Assembly (NCBI GenBank): GCA_001574975.1
Contig: KQ965876.1
Span: 17,367 to 81,366, forward strand
Length of the DNA: 64,000 nucleotides
Source of the DNA: Gonapodya prolifera JEL478
Lineage: Eukaryota; Monoblepharomycota; Monoblepharidomycetes; Monoblepharidales; Gonapodyaceae
Direction: 5' to 3'
Both the position numbers and the translations under genes were made by a program. Under the pieces are notes generated by a model, which ran no database searches, was not told the DNA's origin, and saw nothing but the letters and a program-made list of their open reading frames with translations. Below are positions 59,889 through 64,000 of the stretch, in pieces; position 1 is the stretch's first letter, and each line of letters opens with the position of its first letter.

Positions 59889-61044
59889 CTATCCCAAGAG
59901 CTTCTGCCACAGGCTCATGGCATACACGTACGAGTCAGCACTAATGTCCTTCTTTCCGATACCTTTTCCAATGCACCAATTCCGAAATGATTGGACGGTC
60001 GGAGAGCGTAGTGCGGAAATGTCCGTCTAGAGTGCAGGAATGGGAGGGGAAAGACAAGACAGAGGGTCACAAGGAGATAAAAGATGCTCCGAACAGTTGG
60101 CGCAACCAGCCTTGCACGATGCACACCCACCTCGACCATATCTAGCTTGTCCAGAGCGACCGACATGAGATATAAGTCCTTCGAAAATAGGCGGAGCAGG
60201 AAGTGCGGCATCTCGCTGTACGTCTGGAGATCCATTTGAGTTTGACCGTGGCAGGTGTGATGCCGGACAAGGATCCGCAGGAAAGGGGACCCATGACTTC
60301 AAAGTTCTCGAAAAAGGAACCGGGACGCAGGATTGCGTAGCCCAGAGGCCATGAGACCGACGTGATGAGGTGTTCGATCGTTCTTTTACTGGAGAAGTGA
60401 GGAACAGAGCTGATTGTGCATCACCGCCGTCCCCTATAGGCAGTCAGTCAAGATGTTAAATGTGCGGTGGTCAGGGGAGAGTAATGGGCTAAAAATGCTA
60501 GTTCGGGCACTCACTTTGCCGCGTCGTTCTCACACGAAACGCCGAATGAGCTGCAGTACACAGAGTACTGCACTACAGCACGGACTGCTTGGTCTATGAC
60601 GTTTTTTGCCATTTGAAAAATTCAATGGAGGTTTGGATGAAGAGTTAATTGAGGAAGAAGGCCACAGAGCTTCAGGAGCGGACACACCTGAATCTGCTCC
60701 AGCACGACGCCACCCTTGCCCATGTTGTCTGTGATCAAGTAGACACCCCACACGCCTTGCATGGCATCGTTGAGCGATTGAGGGTCGAGCATGTCCCCTT
60801 TGTGCACTTGAATCCCGATGTCGGCCCATTGATGCTGCCTTTGGACTCGCGGGATTGCGAGTGACAATGCGGATGGCGTGCGATTGGGCAAGGATCGGTG
60901 AGAGTTGGGGGACGACTGCGGACCCTTGCTTCCCAGTGGCGCCGAAAACCAGTATCTGTTGGGACAGAGCTGGCCTGCGGTTGGAGTGGACGGGGCGAAC
61001 ATGATGCGTAAGCGTGGGAGACGTACCACGGGCTTGGTGGCCAT
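59889..61044 (-). pseudogene. NmrA-like Rossmann-fold protein, frame-shifted
   Basis: The start at 61044 gives MATKPV, intron GTACGT...ACAG, then ILVFGATGKQGSAVVPQL (NAD(P)-binding GxxGxxG) and IRIVTRNPASPK. One extra G near 60832 shifts the frame before QWADIGIQVHKGDMLDPQSLNDAMQGVWGVYLITDN. The next intron runs from LEQIQ toward AKNVIDQAVRAVVQYSVYCSSFG but has no AG at its 3' end (sequence ends CAAATG before GCAAAA). Later parts are still recognisable: IEHLITSVSWPLGYAILRPGSFFENFE, LYLMSVALDKLDMVE, and DISALRSPTVQSFRNWC ending at TAG (59889). NmrA-like proteins sense or use NAD(P) in redox regulation. Given the shift and missing acceptor I call it a pseudogene. A single base error plus a non-canonical intron is the alternative. 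Confidence 0.7.
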
Positions 61045-62274
61045 CCCGAAGAGATGAAGAATGGGAATCGGGGGTAGTCAGGTCGCGCGGAGCTGCAGAG
61101 GAGGCAGACATACGCAAGTAGGTGTGGAAGGTGCTCCGGTATTTGCTCTTGACCCGCAGGTGCGCCATGTCCACCACAACCACGCGTCCTGTAGCCTGTG
61201 CCCCAGTTTGACCCGTAAAGCGAGCAAGCTGCAATCTTAAGAGTACTTAAGTCATTTTGCGGCAAGAGAAGTAAGCACAGCGCTGTGTGTCCTGGCGCAC
61301 AGGCGCGTGGCCGGTGGTGAGTGCTCTAACATCCGATTCGTGACCCCGGCGAAGTTTGCAGCTGCAATAAGGCACGAGTCAGAGACACCCCCAGTTTGTC
61401 CGCCTTTTGAGTTGACCTGTGGTGTTCCTCTCTTGTCCAATTGTCTTTGTGGGGTGAGAGGGGGCGCGTCCAATTGTCTGGGGGGAGGGGGACCGACATC
61501 ATTCAGAGAACCCACCCTCGACCATCACAACCTCTCTTCTCCAGCATCAAACTCTTCGTGGCTTTGCTTATGTCGAAAGTTTTTCGACCATCGCGTTTCC
61601 AGGGACCATTGTGAAGTGCCATTTCTTGAATTTGATCGAATTTCGTCAATTCACCCAGCTGCCTCGGACGTTTGAACAAACGCGAACACAGTACTGGGCG
61701 TCCCTTGAACTCAATGGATATCGCAGGGTAATACGCTTCCACCCCAACGGTAGTCACCGTTAAATGAACCGAGTTCTGTAAATTAATTTGCAGTTAGTTT
61801 GACCCTGCCACCCCGATTATCGGGAAGGTTTGTTGCTCTCTGGTGGCACGGCGGAACCCTCCCCAGGGGTGAGATGAGCGTGAACTTTTCTAGGCAGATT
61901 GACAATTATCCGTTTCCCCAAATCTGCACCCGATCGCAGACACTTGCGAAAAAAACGTGGAGCATCATGGAGTCGATGCGACGTCGACGGAGCTGCGAGG
62001 GTGTCTGCGGGGGTTGCCCTGGCAAGCGACCCTTTCGAACCCCGCGTTATCATGGTCGTGGAGAGATCCTGGCTATCGCGGCTGCGATGGCGATTCAATG
62101 GCAGGGCGTGACGGGCCAGAATGTCACGAATGGTGGGTCTTGTGTGAAATGACAGGAGGAGCTACTGGTGCGGAGCTCCGTTGCCGTTACATCCGATACG
62201 GACTGCAATCGCAGGGTACGCGGAATATGGATGGTTTCTTGATTTCGAGCAAACCGAAATAACATGCAATCACG
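61045..62274. other. Intergenic region
   Basis: Several short open frames on both strands without recognisable content. A minus-strand frame at 61503-61757 (VTTVGVEAYYPAISIEFKG...) has fairly protein-like composition but no family or neighbouring exon. TCCAATTGTCT is repeated at about 61436 and 61469. Confidence 0.35.
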
Positions 62275-64000
62275 ATGCCTGACTTCTCTACCGCTCCTCC
62301 AGCGACCGCGGGCCCAACTTTCACGTCAACCCCAACTCCGGCTCCCAGCAGCCGGACCGGGTTTTTCGATCCGACCGTGTTCTCGGCATTTGTCATCGTC
62401 ATGTGCATTTTGGCGACGTGTGTGGGCGCGGTGGTTGCCAACCTCTTGGCGAAAGCGGTGAGTTGGTGACAGCAGATTGACATGTGAAGATGTGGAGGTC
62501 GGCAAGCGTGGGCCGATCGTTGACAGTTTTGGGGAGATCACTTACGCTGGCTGGAGACGGAGTGAGGAGTTTTGTGGATCGGACACCGTCTTTTATCCCG
62601 AGCAGTTTGGGCGTCCACATTGCTCATTCCAAATTTGATTCCGACTCCTCACAGCGTCGCCGCCGCGCCCTCCGCCCACTTCGCGAGCAAAATCCCTCTC
62701 TGTACCGTCTCATCATCACCTCCGAGGCGGGTCGACTGAACGGCGCCGTTTTCCTGCCCCCCGGTACAGCCATCACACCTACGCAGGTCAGGCAGGCGCT
62801 GAACAGGACGGACCCGTTCTTGCTGCAGACGTTCCGGACGTTTGTGTGGGGTGCGGGGAAGGAGGAGAATCAGGGCGATGGGAAGGAGGAGGATGGGAAG
62901 GGGAAGGGCAAGGATGCGACGATGGAGATGGTGGCGCTGGCTGTGCCGGAGCCTGCTACGTTGAAGCCTGATAAGGGCAAGGTGTTGGACGAAGGGACGA
63001 AGAGGGGCCTGCGTGAAGATGTGGGCCTTGATGTTGTCGTGGACGTCCCAGAGCTGGATATCCAGGACATTGAACCAGAGGAGGCGGCGGCTCTGCCTGT
63101 AGATTCGACAGGTGATGGCTCTGCGGGAACGGAGGAAGGAGGCAGCTCTGCTTCAGCCGTGCCGACGAGCTCCACCGTTCCTGGAGCAAAGCACCCCGAC
63201 GTCATCCACGAACCATCCGACGTGTCCCTTCGCCCCCCTCTCGCACCCACAACCTCAACCTCAACAGACCCACCACCTTCGTCGCCCACCTCGGACAGTA
63301 CTAAGCCCCTCCCCGACCCTCACCACTCCCCACGCTCTTCCGATGACACTGCTCCGCACTGCCCAATTTGCCTAGACTCCTTCACCCCTTCCTCCGTCGT
63401 CCGAAAACTCCCCTGCGAGCACACCTTCCACGTTTCGTGCGTCGACGAGTGGCTCGTCATGCAGCGCGGGGAGTGCCCGCTGTGCCGACTCGACCTTACA
63501 CGGAGGGGGAGCTGGTGGCTCACTGTTGCGTCGACAGCGTCGGGGGATGACTTCGCCCTACCCGGCGCGGGGAATAGGCTGAGCGCGGTGTGGGCCGGAG
63601 TCGTGGGTGGTCGAAGACCCTCCGCGATATCGTCTGGCGGATGGAGCGGGTCGGGAAGACCCCTGTCGTCGGTGGAAGGTGCCGCGCTGGACGGTGTGCC
63701 CGGTGGAGACGCCGCGTCCGTTTCCCGATTCCATCTCCTGAACGAACTGCGCCGCCCGTCGTGGACGGGGTCGGCGCTCTCCTTCCCCATAACTGGGTCA
63801 GGGATGGGCTTCTCGCTGCCGTCCACACCATCTCTTCGATCTACCGGAGGCGCAGGCAGCCCTGGTCCAGAGCAAAGCTCTGCTGGCGTCTCGACATCAG
63901 CTGGACCGCCTGTTGCGGGAGGGGACGGGTTGGCGGCGCCGACGCCGCGCCGAGCTGCTGTGCGGGATGAGGCCGGTCGGCGGAGGAGTTTCTTTGCAGT
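62275..64000 (+). CDS. RING-H2 membrane E3 ubiquitin ligase (3' end outside window)
   Basis: Exon 1 (62275-62457) encodes MPDFSTAPPATAGPTF..., a Thr/Pro-rich segment and one membrane span (FSAFVIVMCILATCVGAVVANLLA). A 197-base intron (GTGAGT...ACAG) leads to exon 2 at 62655: basic RRRRALRPLREQNPSLYRL, a Lys/Glu/Gly-rich and then acidic, Ser/Thr/Pro-rich region. The RING-H2 is at about 63357-63485: CPICLDSF, LPCEHTFHVSCVDEWL and GECPLCR, a complete C3H2C3 set with the E2-contacting Trp. After it the frame stays open as Ser/Gly/Pro-rich sequence to the window end. This resembles ATL/Tul1-like membrane RING proteins that ubiquitinate membrane cargo; the substrate is unknown. Confidence 0.88.

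Overview
The window looks like nuclear DNA of an early-diverging, zoosporic-type (chytrid-like) fungus. Supporting evidence is a complete fungal translation elongation factor eEF3, a Gal4-type Zn2Cys6 regulator, many short spliceosomal introns of about 40-100 nt (mostly GTRAGT...YAG), compact intergenic spaces, and a Frizzled-type cysteine-rich domain, which is unusual for a fungus. The phylum is inferred; no rRNA gene is present to confirm it. There is one 18-base assembly gap (2608-2625).

Layout. 1-5.6 kb: the 3' end of a BCS1-like AAA ATPase, a small decayed duplication, and a membrane-domain/short-chain-dehydrogenase fusion. 6-13.4 kb: a damaged F-box/LRR gene, ribosomal protein uS8, a possible mitochondrial small protein, nucleoside diphosphate kinase (with a 13-nt microexon), signal peptidase subunit SPC25, and a divergent acidic protein of unknown function. 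13.5-25.8 kb, minus strand: an F-box/LRR protein with a histidine-rich tract, a Frizzled-CRD single-pass membrane protein, a GH31 alpha-glucosidase and a Nudix CoA diphosphatase. A gene-poor stretch with a repeat and an NDK relic lies before the Nudix gene. 25.9-29.7 kb, plus strand: a bHLH factor whose HLH is split by a purine-rich intron, and an unknown Ser-rich protein with a GC-AG intron.

29.7-37.1 kb is accessory: relics and a full-length but broken trypsin-like gene, a secreted EXORDIUM/PHI-1-like protein, dispersed repeats and a degenerate motif array. 37.2-48.3 kb is mostly housekeeping: eEF3 (its first intron is packed with two families of palindromic repeats), an unknown conserved-looking protein, a membrane PDI, a RanBP2-zinc-finger RS protein and prefoldin subunit 2. 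48.6-55 kb holds a direct tandem duplication of a Zn2Cys6 transcription factor, the first copy a pseudogene and the second intact. 55.1-64 kb: a MITE-like inverted-repeat element, a secreted endonuclease/exonuclease/phosphatase-family protein, a tiny one-TM protein, a conserved unknown protein, a frameshifted NmrA-like gene and the 5' part of a RING-H2 membrane E3 ligase.

No operon-like functional cluster or obvious new defence or biosynthetic system is seen. The housekeeping genes are independent. The more unusual signals are the eEF3-intron repeats, a foldable 97-bp dispersed repeat, the microexons, the Frizzled CRD, and the mix of intact genes with several freshly broken paralogues. Exon coordinates were derived by reading splice sites by eye; spans given for multi-exon genes run from first to last coding base.
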